A stretch of DNA of 64,000 nt from Neckera pumila (Eukaryota; Streptophyta; Bryopsida; Hypnales; Neckeraceae). The stretch covers positions 6,510,001-6,574,000 of the forward strand of contig OZ018415.1 in assembly GCA_963969595.1 (NCBI GenBank). Direction: 5' to 3'. The notes beneath the pieces were generated by a model. It was not told where the DNA came from. It did not search any database and saw only the letters and a program-made list of their open reading frames with translations. The translations under genes were made by a program, and so were the position numbers. Shown piece after piece: positions 20,970 through 33,485 of this stretch (position 1 is its first letter; every line of letters begins with the position of its first letter).

Positions 20970-22990
20970 ATTGTTAGGTGCATGAGACGGCATGGACGTT
21001 CCTGAGCTTCTTGTCTGCCAGGCCGATATTGCCCATGTTGATTTGTGTCCTTTTGAGCTCTTCTGTTTCCCTCCATTTACACTGGACAATACTTGTGGCA
21101 AAATGAAGTGTGGTTTCCGGGGTCTCTGGGTTCCACTTGCCCTGCATCCTGGATGGGGCACTGCTGGGCTGCGGTACTGGCTTCATTTTGGGGACACGTT
21201 CAGAGGAGGGACCTGGTTGTGATGAATGTAGGTGTATATTATAGGTCTTCTTTGTCCATACTTGTTCCGAAGTGTATTAAGAGCACTGTTTTTTCACCCA
21301 TATGGGGAGCATCACTCGATTTCCATTTTTGCTAGTGAACCTGGGACTGGGTTGAACCCTAAACTCCTGAAATCCGTACATGAACCTGTGATGTGTTTGT
21401 TAGAGCATGGGTATGTTCATCAAGGGGGAGTCATTTGCGGACTGGCAATTCATGGCAATCATTGCTGATGAGTTGCTATTCCTCACATTCATTACTGATA
21501 AATTGTTGTACTTGCAATTTCAGTTTCAAACTTTTGTCATTGAATTTCAATTTCTTGATGACATTTTCTTACTTTGAAGTTTTTCTCCAGAAGTTGTCAT
21601 TCTACCAATTTATTCCTAAGGAGTTGAAGGAATGTTGGAGGAATATCGTTTTGTCTGCTGTAAGAGATGTCCGCTAAGTCCTCAGAATGTGGTAGGAGGA
21701 GGGTATGAAATGTGAAACAGGGGATGAAAAGTAACTCGAATTTGGTTAGGAGATTGGCGTATTTTAAGAGTTTGATCACCATGGATTCACGTAATGTCCC
21801 ATAAAGGCAGAACAAGTGACGCATTTCTGCACATGTGTTTGGAAGGTGTACAAAATCTTGTGCCGTTAGTTTCGGAATGGCTCAAGGTCGTCTCATTTAG
21901 GAACCCAGTTGGAATGCTAGAATTTAGGGCAAACTTCCATGCACACATAATTGGTCAAACCTTGCAGAAATGATGAGAAATCCCATGATCCTACATTGAA
22001 ATGTGCAATAGTTGCAAGAGGAGAATTGGATTTGATAATCAACAAAATTTGGGGGGAGGCTTCTCAAATTTTCAATTTCTAGAGAACCATTTTTTAACAC
22101 TAAATTTGAACTTTTTTGGTTGCTTTTAGTGTGACAACAAGACAAAGCTATTCCCCAAAAGTAGTTTCTTCCTACAAAAGACTTAGAAATTCATAATTAG
22201 AAGTTCGTTTCCATTTCCAACTCCCCAAAAGTAGTTTCTTCCTACAAAAGACTTAGAAATTCATAATCAGAAGTTCGTTTCCATTTCCAACACACCATGG
22301 TAGATTGCTCATATTTAACCTTCCCAAACTCTTTCATTTTCTCCCATGATGAATGAAGTTAAATAAAATAAAATATAAAATGATTTCTAAGAGAAATATG
22401 TATTATAAAACAAATTATAGTAGTGCATCTCACATTAATTGAAGTAACTTTGAGTAGCAATGAATTGGTCCATAGTAAGTTACCCTTTCTGATCAAATAG
22501 TGTTATGTGCAAAAGAAATTTTGTCAAAGCATAAATTTTGTCCAAGAAAATCCACAACTTAGTGTGGGGTATCAAGATTGGACTGAGAATGTCTTGGTGA
22601 ATAGTACAAAGATAAAAAAGGAGCAGACCACAAAGTGTAAGATGAACCCAAAATTGGTAACCACCTCCCTGAGGTATTTATTTGCATGCACTGGTACACT
22701 GGTATCAGAACTATTTCTAAAAAAAACAGAGAATGTCTACAGGCCAATTTACAGCTCTTTCAAAAAATCTCGGTGTTGCCTGATAAAATGTAAAATTGCG
22801 ACGCTTGTATTAGCAGAGGTGTCTAAAACTGGGTGAACGTGCTAACCTTCAGCAACAATTTTTGATGTGCTCAAAACGAATCCCTTGCCTAAATAATGAA
22901 TCTGAAATACATTCTACATAATAAGGTAGTTTGACTCGGGAGACTTCCTGCACATAATAGGCGGAATCTGTACAGGTTGTGGAAGGAAAA
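20970..22990. other. 3'UTR of the EMSY-LIKE gene, then intergenic DNA
   Basis: The first several hundred bases, T-rich and moderately GC-rich, are likely the 3'UTR. From about 21700 on it is AT-rich, with no supportable gene. The overlapping short open frames disagree with one another and look accidental. Confidence 0.45.
22153..22292. repeat. 70-bp tandem duplication
   Basis: Two almost identical units (22153-22222 and 22223-22292) each contain ccccaaaagtagtttcttcc and gaagttcgtttccatttcca. A single a/c difference is visible at cataattag/cataatcag, so the event is recent. Confidence 0.9.
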
Positions 22991-25757
22991 TCAATGCAAG
23001 ACGGTAAAATCTTCCTGTGTCAGCTCCACACATGGTTTGGGCAACACAAAGGAGTAGGATCCTGCCACCAGTGAGCAGTTCCAAATACTTTTCGTTGAAC
23101 GCACTTCAAGGGCTATGTTGGCAAGACGAATGTCACGGAAAGGCGACTCTGGCAGCCCTAATAGGAGACCTGCTTGCGTGATATTTTGACCCACCACATT
23201 GTGGACTAGAATGTTCTCTATAACTGGATACGCAGAGCGATTCCAGTCTTCGTCAGGATGTTCTCCATAGTTGCCCATGACAGCGATTGCAGTCTTGACA
23301 GAATGCATAACTACGTTTTGCACCGTGACGTTTTTTATATATCCTCCACGCCCTTCTGAGGTTTTAAAGCGCACACCCCATCTGCCGCCAGAGACGACCA
23401 TATCGTCAACCTGCACAAGAAGCGCAGTCAGTCAGAGCAATGAAATTTTGGTCTAAAGAAAACGAGGCAGTTATGAAAGCAAGGACGGTAACAACTGACC
23501 TGTACGTTGGAAATGCCACCAGACATTTCACTGCCGAACGAAATTCCAGCAGAATGCGGGAAAGCAACTATGCGGCGAACTCGAATATGCTTACTAGGCA
23601 TGCCAAAATTTGTTCCATATTGATCCCATCCACTCTTGATAGAAATCGCATCATCACCAACGCTGATGTAGCAGTCTTCAATACAGACATGTTGGCAAGA
23701 GTCTACAAATTGACCCCAGCAAATAAACACGTGTCATTCCGACATAACATCCAACAACTACTCCAAATAGCTTCAAAGTAGCCATGAAATACAAGCAACT
23801 AATTAGACACGATTTGTAAGTAGTTAAGTTTGACAGGTGTCTAGAAATGCAAGGAAAATAATAACTCTAGCTGAGACACAGCGGTTTAGGGTACATGCGG
23901 TTGACGATTAACTATTGCAAAGGTCAGGAGAAGTACCGGGGTCGATGCCGTCTGTGTTCTTAGCAGTTTTAGGATTCAAGATAGTCATGTGTTTCACCAC
24001 GACATTCCTGCAAAATCAACCATAATACGATATTAAAATTTATGTTCTCGTAAAGAATATTTTTGTGAAGTTTAAAACATACCTGCTGTAGGCTCATTCA
24101 GCAAAGTGATCTTGTGGAAGATGAAGAGGAACAACAGGAAAATGCAGCAAGGAATGAGCGTGCCATCGTGAGAAATGAATCTTCATAAAACAATAACGAG
24201 TTTAGGGAAATTACGTCTGGGTTTAGGATGTTACTTGCAATAGACTGGATGGATGGTCCAGAATGGAGAATTCTGGAAAGTAAGATTTGAAATTAAGATG
24301 TCTTGTGACTCGGTAAGCTCTACCAAATGGGGCCGAGTGTAATTCAACGTTTTGTTGAGAAACCCACTCCACCACACCGCTCCTTGGCCATCAATTGTTC
24401 CATTATCACCTGAAATCATACGCCAGTTCTTATAAGAACCTGAACTACCACTTAATTAGAGATTAAAATCCCAGGTCCCTGCCACATTGTTTTACAAATT
24501 AGATTCACAAGCTCTTGAAAAGCATTGGCATATTGAAAGATGACATATTGACATATTCTGACATTCTGCTTCTGTACCATCAAACCTCATAATTGCAAGT
24601 ATGATACTAAGACTCACTTGCAAACTGACGGTGGGTTTTAAGAGTACCTGTGATGATAACATCTTCAAGGCCATCGCCATTAATAAGGCTACTATATCTT
24701 GGACCTGGAAGCTCACGACCCCGACCATATGATGGCAAGCCTGGAACGATTAGGTAGTCTTTCAAATCCTGCACATATATTGGCAAGTAAGTTTCACTTC
24801 TTTTATGCACACATTCAATCGATTGCAGCATAACAAAATCCGAATTTCTTCAGAGTAGACGCTTGCATAAAGTTTCGTATTCAAACCAATTACCTCGGAG
24901 CCAAGAATAATAGCCCCACTGTCCAGGAATAATGTGAGGTGACTAATCAATGTGATACTTCCAGTGAGCCAGCGTCCCGCAGGAATGTACAATTGTGCAC
25001 CACCTTTGTCAGCGTAGCTCCGGAGATAGAAAAAGGCATTCTCGAATGCATGTGTATTCAACGGCTTGCCATCTCCTACTGCACCAAAATCGGTGATGGA
25101 AGCACTGTGTGGACGTCGTTCCCAATCATTTACAGTGTGAGCACAGCTCTCCTTTGACTGCCAAAAAATATGGACATCTGACTCAGAAACAATTCCATGC
25201 CATTTTTTCCAAGGCCGAAGACGCCTATTCTCGTGTAGCAAGAGTTTTCCTGCGGATTGTCTATGATGACAGACATAAAAAAATGACGAACAGTAATAGG
25301 AGAATTGAAAACCACTACTAGTAGTGTATGATAGAGCGGTTGGATAAGGTAATTCATGAACACCCATAAAAATTCTATAGACACGCCACAATGCGAACAG
25401 AAAAGGAAGTTACCAAGCTGTGTATGTTGCACAAGCTATATAAGTGTGCTCTTCTGTTACAACTTCTTCCAAGAAACAACGCCAAGTAATTTGCAAGCGG
25501 AGGTTCTGACATATGGAAATGAAGATAATTGAAATGAACAGAAGGTAAATGGTCAGGTAATCTCTTACTTTTACATGTCCGAAGATGCTCTTGTGAAAGC
25601 CCATGGGACTCGAAGTATCCACAACTCCATCTGACTCCAAGGAGTCGTCGGCCAGGGAGTGGCCTACCAAACATGTGTGCCAAAATTTCTCAGAACCTAT
25701 GCAGCTCAACAGGAGGAGTAGAAGTCGTAAGCTCTGGAAGGGGTGCAATCTTGTCAT
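22991..25757 (-). CDS. Polygalacturonase-type glycoside hydrolase family 28, seven exons, 480 residues
   Basis: Exons on the minus strand: 25757-25569, 25157-24894, 24768-24648, 24409-24235, 24007-23937, 23702-23500 and 23410-22991. All introns are GT-AG and every junction keeps the frame (1443 nt with stop). GH28 enzymes cut or trim pectin galacturonan in the cell wall. Residues 1-22 form a leucine-rich signal peptide. SITDFGAVGDGK opens the beta-helix domain. Conserved signatures follow: LPSYGRGRELPGPRYSSLI, GTIDGQGAVWW, NTDG at 267-270, CYISVGDD with Asp290/Asp291, PHSAGISFGSEMSGG at 322-336, and RFK at 355-357. The canonical GHG of classical polygalacturonases is replaced by a SAG context, as in the plant subfamily often called probable polygalacturonase. 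It most resembles that subfamily, so activity could be exo-acting or altered. Exon 1 is the least certain part, since it has only the signal peptide to support it. No lesion is seen. Confidence 0.9.
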
Positions 25758-27640
25758 TGGATCTTACGCAGGCAATGAATCTTACTGCCTTGTTTTCCTG
25801 TAATTTTCCCAAATTTCTGTTTCCTGCCCAGTTTGATGATGAGGCTGTAGAGTTCTCTTTGCCCGTAAGCCACTAAGGCAGCACACGACCAAGGGTGGTC
25901 CTGTCCAGTGACACCATTTGCGTAGGCAAGGTGGGAGAAGCTACGTGAACTTATGCAAGGATCGACCCAGTATCGAGCCCAAAGATCAAGTACTTGTGCC
26001 GACGATTCAAAAGAAGAACAGCACCTCAATTCAAAAACTGTTGGCTGCAATACTCGGCCCTGGAATACAATCACCGACGAGTTCAAAATGTTAATGCAGA
26101 TGAACCAGTGGGCTGTACCAGTGAGTAGAAATATGTCGTCATTCCCATTCGTGATGTGACGCCCATCTTATGAAACGAAAAAATTTCGTGAAACAAGACA
26201 AAAGCTTGACGATACTTGATAGGGCTTTCCTGGCTGCAAACCAAAATATAATAGAAGTGACGAAAAGAAAAAGCAACAGCGACCTATTCTCATCTTGGCG
26301 TACAATCTGACCGTGCGTTCTTATCTGCACGATATTTCATAAGTGGACTTAGTCTCCGGCGTGCGACCGGGGCAACCTTGACAATTACTAGGTACTCATG
26401 TTTCACATCACAATTGCTTTTCCATGCCACTATGTCGGTCAGTTCATGACATCTAAGATAAACATCCCTAAAATAAAGAAAGTAAAATGATTTCTGACTA
26501 ACACTTTAAATTTGCACAAACGAATATAAAAAATCCAGCTCTACACAAAACGGCTCTCTTCCACTACTGAGCATCGTAAGAACAAAATCCCCAACGAAAC
26601 ATCACAACATCAAGATCTGCGAACTCGGTCCCCTGACAATTTCAAATGTGAGTTATGCAGATCTCTAGTGAACAGCGAATAGCTCTTACCAATCGATTAC
26701 GTGTCCGTCACGTAAGCGCAATTCTTACTAAACCTTAGGGTTTGGATCTCAATCAACAGCCTGAGCTACGAAGTGGCAAGATAGGCAGAATCATAGAACA
26801 CTCTGCCCTGAATCACACATTGCTGGCTAAAAACTCGAGCTTCACCGCCATCGCCAACTCTGCTGTTATCAAGAAACTAAGCTCCAGAAATGTTGTTCTA
26901 CGTGTGTTGCAAATTAGCAGAATTTGCAGGAGCTAGATCTCTGCAACAACAATATCAAAGAGAAAAGAGGATTAGATAAGTGCACTTCTTTGCTCAAAAG
27001 ACGAGTCCAAACGCTCCTTCAATTCCCAACAAGAACACATAAAACTAACCAGCACAGAGGCGAATTTGGAGGTCCCAACTTCTTTAGATTGAATCCGCTT
27101 TCGCTCAAAACAATTTCAGATTCAGAGTAACTAATACCAAGAGCAAGCACCACTTTCTAAAATTCTCAAAAAATCCGCAACCACTTTCGTATATTAATTC
27201 ACCGAATGCTCCTCGTACAGCTGCTCCCCCCAAACCCAAACCCAAATCATAAACCCCAAACCAGCTCTTCCGATCACTACGTCGGAGCAATTGCATCACA
27301 ATCACGCCATCTCGGACCAAACAATACATCGGTCAAGCAATTCAACAAATGCAAAGAACAGGAAAATAAGCAGAGTTTGTGAAGTGGAGGGATTACCAGA
27401 ATGAGGTAGCTAGCGCATGCTGCTGCTGCTGCTTGGGAAAAAAAAATGTTTGTAAGCAATCTCGCGAAGCTGATGCGAGAAATTGAGAGAAGCGTGACTG
27501 ATGAAATGGAATGGACTAGCTTAGTAAGTTAGAATGTTGTCTTGTGATGGCCGCGAAATGGAAGAGGAAGGATCCGTGGCTCTGAAACAAAAGGCGGATG
27601 CTGTTCGATGCGGAAATTGATGAAAGTCACACCACCCTAC
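25758..27640. other. Upstream region of the polygalacturonase gene; possible leader
   Basis: No coding gene is supportable. A minus-strand CAG-rich stretch at about 27420-27440 followed by tctg|gtaatc (near 27400) could be a leader exon with a distant 5'UTR intron, but nothing confirms it. A ttagggttt telo-box-like motif lies at about 26737. Short open frames on both strands conflict. Confidence 0.35.
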
Positions 27641-27650
27641 GTGAGGGTTA

Positions 27651-28040
27651 AGGTAACTACACCTAAAACCAACCGTGTTCTAATTGCGACCCCTATCTAG
27701 GAAGGACTGACATGTTGCTTGAAGTATGTTCTACTGTCAATGATGAGTTGGGTAGGCTTAAATGGTCGCTTTAAGAGCATACTACCTTAGACTCGGCATC
27801 AGTTTTGGACTTAGAATGCCTCGTGTCATTTTGGGATTGGTGGGTAAGGTAACTGACTTTAAATCGCAAAGTTAAGCAATTCAGATGGTTTTCACTATTA
27901 TATTGAAAAAGAATTTGTGGAGTCCCATTGGTAGTCAAAACAGATTTTAGATTCTCTTGAAATGCATTTTTTGGACACTGTGTGAATAAACTACGAATTT
28001 CCAAAGGGTTGAGAATAGGTGTACCCAAAAGCAATTATAT
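27651..28040. mobile_element. Partial copies of the TA-flanked AGGTAAC miniature element
   Basis: TAAGGTAACTACACCTAAAA starts at 27649 and a second start, TAAGGTAACTGAC, at 27845. From 27847 to about 28030 the sequence is the complement of the element at 9443-9720 (shared phrases cccattggtagtcaaaacag, ggacac, gtgtgaataaac). It ends in a (TA)n run at about 28035-28065 instead of a second terminus, so this copy is truncated. Confidence 0.65.
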
Positions 28041-28139
28041 ATATATGATTGTATATATATATAATTAGTAGAAAAATTGAATTTTCTATAAGAGCATGGC
28101 CACCGTAACTTGCTTGAGGCCCCTAACCTTTTCTTTTTG

Positions 28140-28715
28140 AAACACATGGACAATTTTCATTTGTGCTTTAGTGCTCCTAAATAGGTGCATTTTTTGTTTC
28201 TGGAGTTTCCTCAAGATGTCGTTCGTTTGGACACTTTTTGTTCTTGGCATGCTTATGGGATTAATCTTTTATGTAGGGATGTGGCCCTCTTAATTACCAA
28301 GGTAAGCTATTCCAAAATATTAGATTCTTGGATATTTAGATGTATCCTTTGATTTTAGAATTTCCTTAGAAGTTATTTGTTAGATATGTTTAGTCTTGGG
28401 CATCCAATTGTGTTATCTTTTGAAAGATGCATCCTTATTGGGAAGGTAGTCTACAAAAACTGTAAGATTCCAAGATGAATATGTGCAATTTTTTTGTTTT
28501 TGGAGTTTTCCTTGAGAGTCATTCAAATATTTTGTTGGACTTTATCAGTCCTTGGCATTTTTATAGAATTAATCTTAGAAGGACACAATTCTATCATCTA
28601 GTTAATGGGCTCAAATGGGTCAAATCACAATCAAAGGGACCAAAAAAGGAATCAGTAGCACTAAAATCTGCAATCGGTAACTTCTTTCTATCTATTGTCT
28701 TCTAATATTAATCTA
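28140..28715. repeat. Decayed array of the roughly 140-bp dispersed repeat
   Basis: It holds successive diverged units built from the phrases aggtgcat, ttttctag-like, ccttgaaagtcattc, cttggcat, ggttaatctt, aaggatg and tgaccctattgccaaggtag. The same units make up 31431-32380, 38460-39300, 45940-46050 and 50930-51250. Confidence 0.6.
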
Positions 28716-28719
28716 TTAA

Positions 28720-29607
28720 TCCCTAAAGTCCCAAGGCCAATTTTTTGTCAAAAACAACTTAAAACTGCCAGTTCTGCTGCGTTCATCTAAGAAAAGAAAA
28801 AAACATTTTTTTTAGAATCTAACCATAGGATCTTGTACTTAACTTATCTCAAATCATGTGGAAAAAATTTCATAAAGTTTGACTGTACGGATTAGAAGAT
28901 ATTGGCATTCAAAGTTGGAATAATTTGATTTTTTGAATACTAATTTGCAATTTCAGTGACTTTGACTGCCATTTGTAAAAAAAATTTGCACTACAGACTT
29001 TGAAATTAATTTCTTTTTATGTTGAATATTTGAGTTGAGAATCTAAGAAAAAAATTCCAAAAGAACACACTTGATTTTCATTCTTTAAAAAATTGTTAAA
29101 TAGAAGTAGGTCCAAGATTGAAAGAAAAACTAAATCGTCAATAGCTTTAAGATGGGATTAGAACACTATAACCCCAATGGTGCGATTGTCTTAGCAAGAA
29201 AATTTAGCCTTGACAAAACAATTTCTTTTGAAAAATTGTGAAAATTGCATTTAGAAACTAGTCCTACAAGTTATTTTTTCAAGAACATGTTCTAATTGCC
29301 CCAAAAAATAAGATTGTCTATAACTTTCATATAACAAATCCAAATGGAATGAATTAATGCTTCCTATATATAGATAAAAATACAATCGATGAGAAAATAA
29401 TTTTTGCCCACCGCACCAAAAAAAAGGACCTTTTGTGCCATAACTTTTGCTCTTGGGCATCGATTGAAATAAAAATTGTATTCCCATAAAGCTAATGTGT
29501 TTTTCTATCTTCACAAAAAGTTTTAGAAAATAATGATGAATATTGAAGCTATAGTAGCCTGCCCGAAATCCATTTTGTCCCCCAAGGGGACATTGGGACT
29601 TTAGGGG
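28720..29607. mobile_element. piggyBac-like non-autonomous element, subfamily A (888 bp)
   Basis: TTAA at 28716-28719 and at 29608-29611 flank it. The termini are TCCCTAAAGTCCC and GGGACTTTAGGGG. Internal segments are collinear with 11471-12370 (gtcaaaaacaacttaaaactgcc, ataacaaatccaaatggaat, gtcccccaaggggacattgg; each only partly conserved). Non-coding. Confidence 0.85.
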
Positions 29608-29611
29608 TTAA

Positions 29612-30518
29612 TTATAAGTAATTTAGTCCTTTTTTATTAGAACTTCAAGTCATGTTAATGCACATATTTTTTCATTCATCCAAAAAACATAAGTTTTTTA
29701 CTAAACTTCCAATTGCAGTTTAAATATCAACATGTCAAGTTTTTCAATGGGCAAAAAAGAATCTAATTTCTAATGAATAATAATGTGATTGAATCCAAAA
29801 AAATCATGTATGTAGAGATGAGGACCAAAAAATCAATTCCTCATTTGGACCTTTCCAAAGGATTCAATTTTCTACCAAATTTAGAATTTACCTAATTATA
29901 TATTCTAAAAGCTAAGGATATGGGAAGAAATGTATTAAAATTTGAAGTAAAAATAATTTTCCTACCATCCTTTAATATTTGCTATAGACAGTTTTGCACT
30001 AATAATTCATAAGGAATTTGCCATGCTCATTAACATCAATAACATTGTTTTGTCTCTCAGTTACTCTTTAGAATTTGAAAGTGCTTCAAACCAAGTGAGC
30101 GCCTTGTAGATTGATAATGGATTGGTTTTAAATTGGTGGAACATTGGTGGTGGATTTATAACAATTTTTGGAGCCTTTTAACTGTGATATTCATTTATTA
30201 TTTCTAATCTTTTTTACTAATACTTCTCTTTGTTTGATATGCCTCAAAATTTAACACCTTTTGTTTCAGTTTCATAGCTTTTAGAATATATAGTTAGTTG
30301 TAAAATTTGGTGAAGTATTGACTATGTGAGGAAGCATATGAATGAGGAATGGATTTTTTTGTCCCCGACTCTATACAATCATATGATAGAATAAAAAAAG
30401 ATTTTTTTTTATACAATTTAAATATTTATTTATTTCCTATAATATTCAAAAGTAAAAACACGGAAACGCCCTTTTCAATATATTAAATAATACAAATGAT
30501 GCTTGTGTCAAAGTAAAA
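29612..30518. other. Non-coding
   Basis: AT-rich, without a gene or recognised element. Confidence 0.5.
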
Positions 30519-30927
30519 GATCAATACCTTAAATGAGGCTGTTTGTTTGTTTGTTTGTTTGTTTTGTGTTGTTTGTAGCGTGGACAACTTCCTGACCGTG
30601 CGTCCCCCGGCCACGTGCTTGGTACCGTCAGAAAGCTCTCGCCGAGGAGGGGTGCACCGGCTTGGTTTCGTGGCATTTGGAGCGGTGGTGCAAAAGTTAT
30701 TGAATTTCAAAGTATTTATTGATTAAAAAATTAGAAAATTACTTTTACTTTGATTTTGGTGGCATTCTTGCTACTGGGAGTGGAACCGGGAGTAGAACTG
30801 GGAGTAGAATCGGAAGTAGAACCAAGAGTGGAACCGGGAGTAGAATTGGGAGTAGAATCGGAAGTAGAACTAGGAGTGGAACCGGGAGTAGATGAAAATT
30901 GGGCCAACGGCACAGGGTCACACTAGT
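30519..30927 (-). mobile_element. Copy 2 of the CTAGTGTG...(CAAA)n element, with minisatellite
   Basis: On the minus strand it runs CTAGTGTGACCCTGTGCCGT, a GGAACC/AGTAGA minisatellite (30773-30892, units of about 15-18 bp), a segment with ggtgcacccctcctcggcga, then (CAAA)n and a taaggtattgat tail. It is collinear with 52087-52423, apart from the number of minisatellite units. Confidence 0.7.
30773..30892. repeat. Minisatellite, 15-18-bp units
   Basis: About seven imperfect units alternate ggaaccgggagtaga, actgggagtagaatc and ggaagtagaac types. They translate as a Ser-Thr-Pro-rich repeat, but sit inside a non-coding dispersed element. Confidence 0.85.
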
Positions 30928-31430
30928 ATATATGTTATTCACATTAAGGGCACTTTGTAAGTGATTTTTGGAATTGAATGTTTTAAGCGTGATTTTAGAA
31001 CAAATCAATAGTTTGTCAATAATCAACTATTTTGTTAAAAAATTACACTATTTTGTGTTTAAGATTAAATGACGTAAAATCCTTTTTAAAATAGGTGCAC
31101 AAATAGTTGTATTCTTGAGAAGTATACAAAATTTGGATAAAAATATTTGTTTAAAGTACTATATTTTAAAATATTATATTGTTTAAAAGACACTAAATTT
31201 AGCCTCAAAATTGATGATTTAGATTCCTTTAATGATTTTTTCTATAAAAAATTTCTCCAACTTATTAAAGGGATGCATTGCAATAATATTCATCTACAAA
31301 GTTTAAAAAAAATTGACAACATCGAGGTAATTTATAGCTCTAAAATTTCAGAAAACGGACTCAAGTCTTGTCCTAGTAAAGTAATCCCAATAGTCCCTTT
31401 GAACGTGCTTTGACCCAAACGGATTACATT
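30928..31430. other. Non-coding
   Basis: AT-rich. A roughly 88-codon open frame at 31147-31413 has no recognisable features and is probably accidental. Confidence 0.45.
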
Positions 31431-32372
31431 CTAAGATGAATAGGTGCATTATTTGATTCTAGAGTACTCTTGGAACTCATTCATTGGATTCATTGTCCGA
31501 GCTTGGAGGATTGATAATATAAGGACACAATTAGTCTATCACCAAGTTAGTTTGACAAAAATGATCAAACTTCAAAAATCCAAGATTAATAGGTGTGCTC
31601 TTCATTTCTATAGTTTCATTGAAAGTCATTCATCATACAAGTTTAGTCTATATTGAATGTCCTTATAAGGTTAACTCTTAAAGGATGAATGGGTGCCCCT
31701 AGAAATCATCCCTTTTCATTATCGTGTGAATCATTGGCTTAAAAAATTGCAAAAGCACACATTGGAAGTCAAACTACTATAGAAGACCTCCCCTTTCCAC
31801 AACAAAATTCCAAGGGTGAACAATTGAATTTTTGTCCTATTAGAAGAATTTCCTATCATCCATCGGACGTCTTTGTCAATGTCTAAGGGTTAATCATGTA
31901 AGGACGTGACCCTATTGCCAAGGTAGTCTTGCCCAAAACTATCCGTAGTATTCTTCTTTTCTAGAAACTCCTTGAAAGTCATTCATCTGACACTTCTAAA
32001 AGTCCTTGGTGTCCTCCCAGGGTTAATTTTATCCACAAAGTGAATCTTATTAGTTTGTCAATTTTGAGTATTCTAACCCGCTTTCAAAGTATTCTTCTTT
32101 TCTAGAAACTCCTTGAAAGTCATTCATCTGACACTTCTAAAAGTCCTTGGTGTCCTCCCAGGGTTAATTTTATCCACAAAGTGAATCTTATTAGTTTGTC
32201 AATTTTGAGTATTCTAACCCGCTTTCAAAGTATTCTTCTTTTCTAGAAACTCCTTGAAAGTCATTCATCTGACACTTCTAAAAGTCCTTGGTGTCCTCCC
32301 AGGGTTAATTTTATCCACAAAGTGAATCTTATTAGTTTGTCAATTTTGAGTATTCTAACCCGCTTTCAAAGT
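31431..32372. repeat. Array of the roughly 140-bp repeat ending in an exact 141-bp triplication
   Basis: Diverged units (31431-31947) are followed by three near-identical 141-bp units starting at about 31948, 32089 and 32230. tctagaaactccttgaaagt recurs at 31960, 32101 and 32242, and each unit contains gtcctcccagggttaatttt. The last event is recent, since I see essentially no differences between the three units. Confidence 0.9.
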
Positions 32373-33340
32373 ATCGAGGTCCTCAATCCTTTTGTCTTTC
32401 AGTTGAGTACACTGCAGCGTGAGACACTTGCAACAAAAACAAGAGCACCGCCCACCTGAAGTGCTCAAGTCCCACTAAGCTTATGCATTGGACTGACACT
32501 GACCTTGTATGAAGTAAGCTTACTCCACCTGAGAGATAACAAAGCTGCAGATACCTGAGTCACAATAACCAAAGGTTGAGTATGGCATCAAGTTCTTGGT
32601 GAAATGTTTATTGTGATGCACCTGCGTCACCATAATCCACCAGACTGTGTCCAAAGAACCATAAATTTGATGGAGCCTGTGAACAGATATTGACACAATG
32701 TCGCGCTCAGGAGAAGGGCCCTTCTATGCAGTCTATGGGACACTTCACAGGCATGGAAGGTTCTTGCACCAGCAATCTTTCCCACTTAAGGTAGACCAGC
32801 CTAATTCCGTCTCCAACCCATTTCTGCCACCTTGTTTTTGGCCCCATTTCCACCCATTCCACCATCCAAATCTGTCCAGAAGTGAGCCAATTCTATCTGA
32901 AAATCTGACAAAATCACTGCATTTATGTCATTTAGGGTAATGTGGCAATAGCTGATTGGTGAATACCTAGATACTTATAGGGACATAAGAAGGTGGTTAT
33001 GGGTTGTTATTAGGGCGTTTGTGACCCTAGTCACGGGCGCTTTGGTAATTCAGGGCTGAACACTTCAAAAATTCACAGAAATTACAATTTTGATCAAAAA
33101 ATTATAATTTCACTTGGGTTTGATTCATGAAACATGCGCATACCTCTGAAAAATATATGTCTCTCATGGAATTGGCCCCAAGATAGTCAAATTGCAAATC
33201 AGGGTGGTAATAGGTTGATCTACCTTAGAGCACATGAGCATAGTTGCTACTAAGTTGTACCCCAGTATCACAATCATCCCACGCATAGCATGTGCGGCAA
33301 TGGGCTGCTCAGCGTCAGACTGCTCTTCATACATCTAGGT
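32373..33340. repeat. Copy of dispersed repeat R, interrupted by a miniature element at 32789-33225
   Basis: The phrases gtgagacacttgcaac, caaagctgcagat, tggtgaaatgtttattgtg, gaacagatattgac, aggagaagggccctt and atgcagtctatgggacactt occur in this order. The same order occurs at 39340-39550/40996-41180, 46080-46560 and 51430-52080. After the inserted element it resumes with atgagcatagttgctacta and atcacaatcatcccacgca. Confidence 0.75.
32789..33225. mobile_element. 437-bp TA-flanked miniature element inserted in repeat R
   Basis: The termini are AGGTAGACCAGCCTAAT and the complement of ATTACCACC...GATCTACCT (inner pairing AGGTAGATCAACCTAT). TA lies on both sides. Other copies of repeat R (for example 41060-41085) read straight through the site, giving an empty-site comparison. 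Mariner-like by TSD and terminus style; non-coding. Confidence 0.65.
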
Positions 33341-33485
33341 CCATTCCTTGCAATTGAACATCATGAATATTGATGGGACTGGACAAAAAAACTCTTGCAA
33401 ATTGCTTGCATCCTTGTTATCTGCGGATTAATAATTTGCTGACTCTGTGGAGAACTAAAATGCCAATTTTTTCTTGTGATTGCAG

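Noticed and set aside
20793..21186. Minus-strand open frames overlapping the EMSY-LIKE 3' end
   Set aside because: They shadow the acidic tail codons and the 3'UTR; no independent features.
30731..31026. Ser-Thr-Pro-rich repeat protein
   Set aside because: It is the translation of a minisatellite inside a dispersed element; the other copies do not keep the frame.
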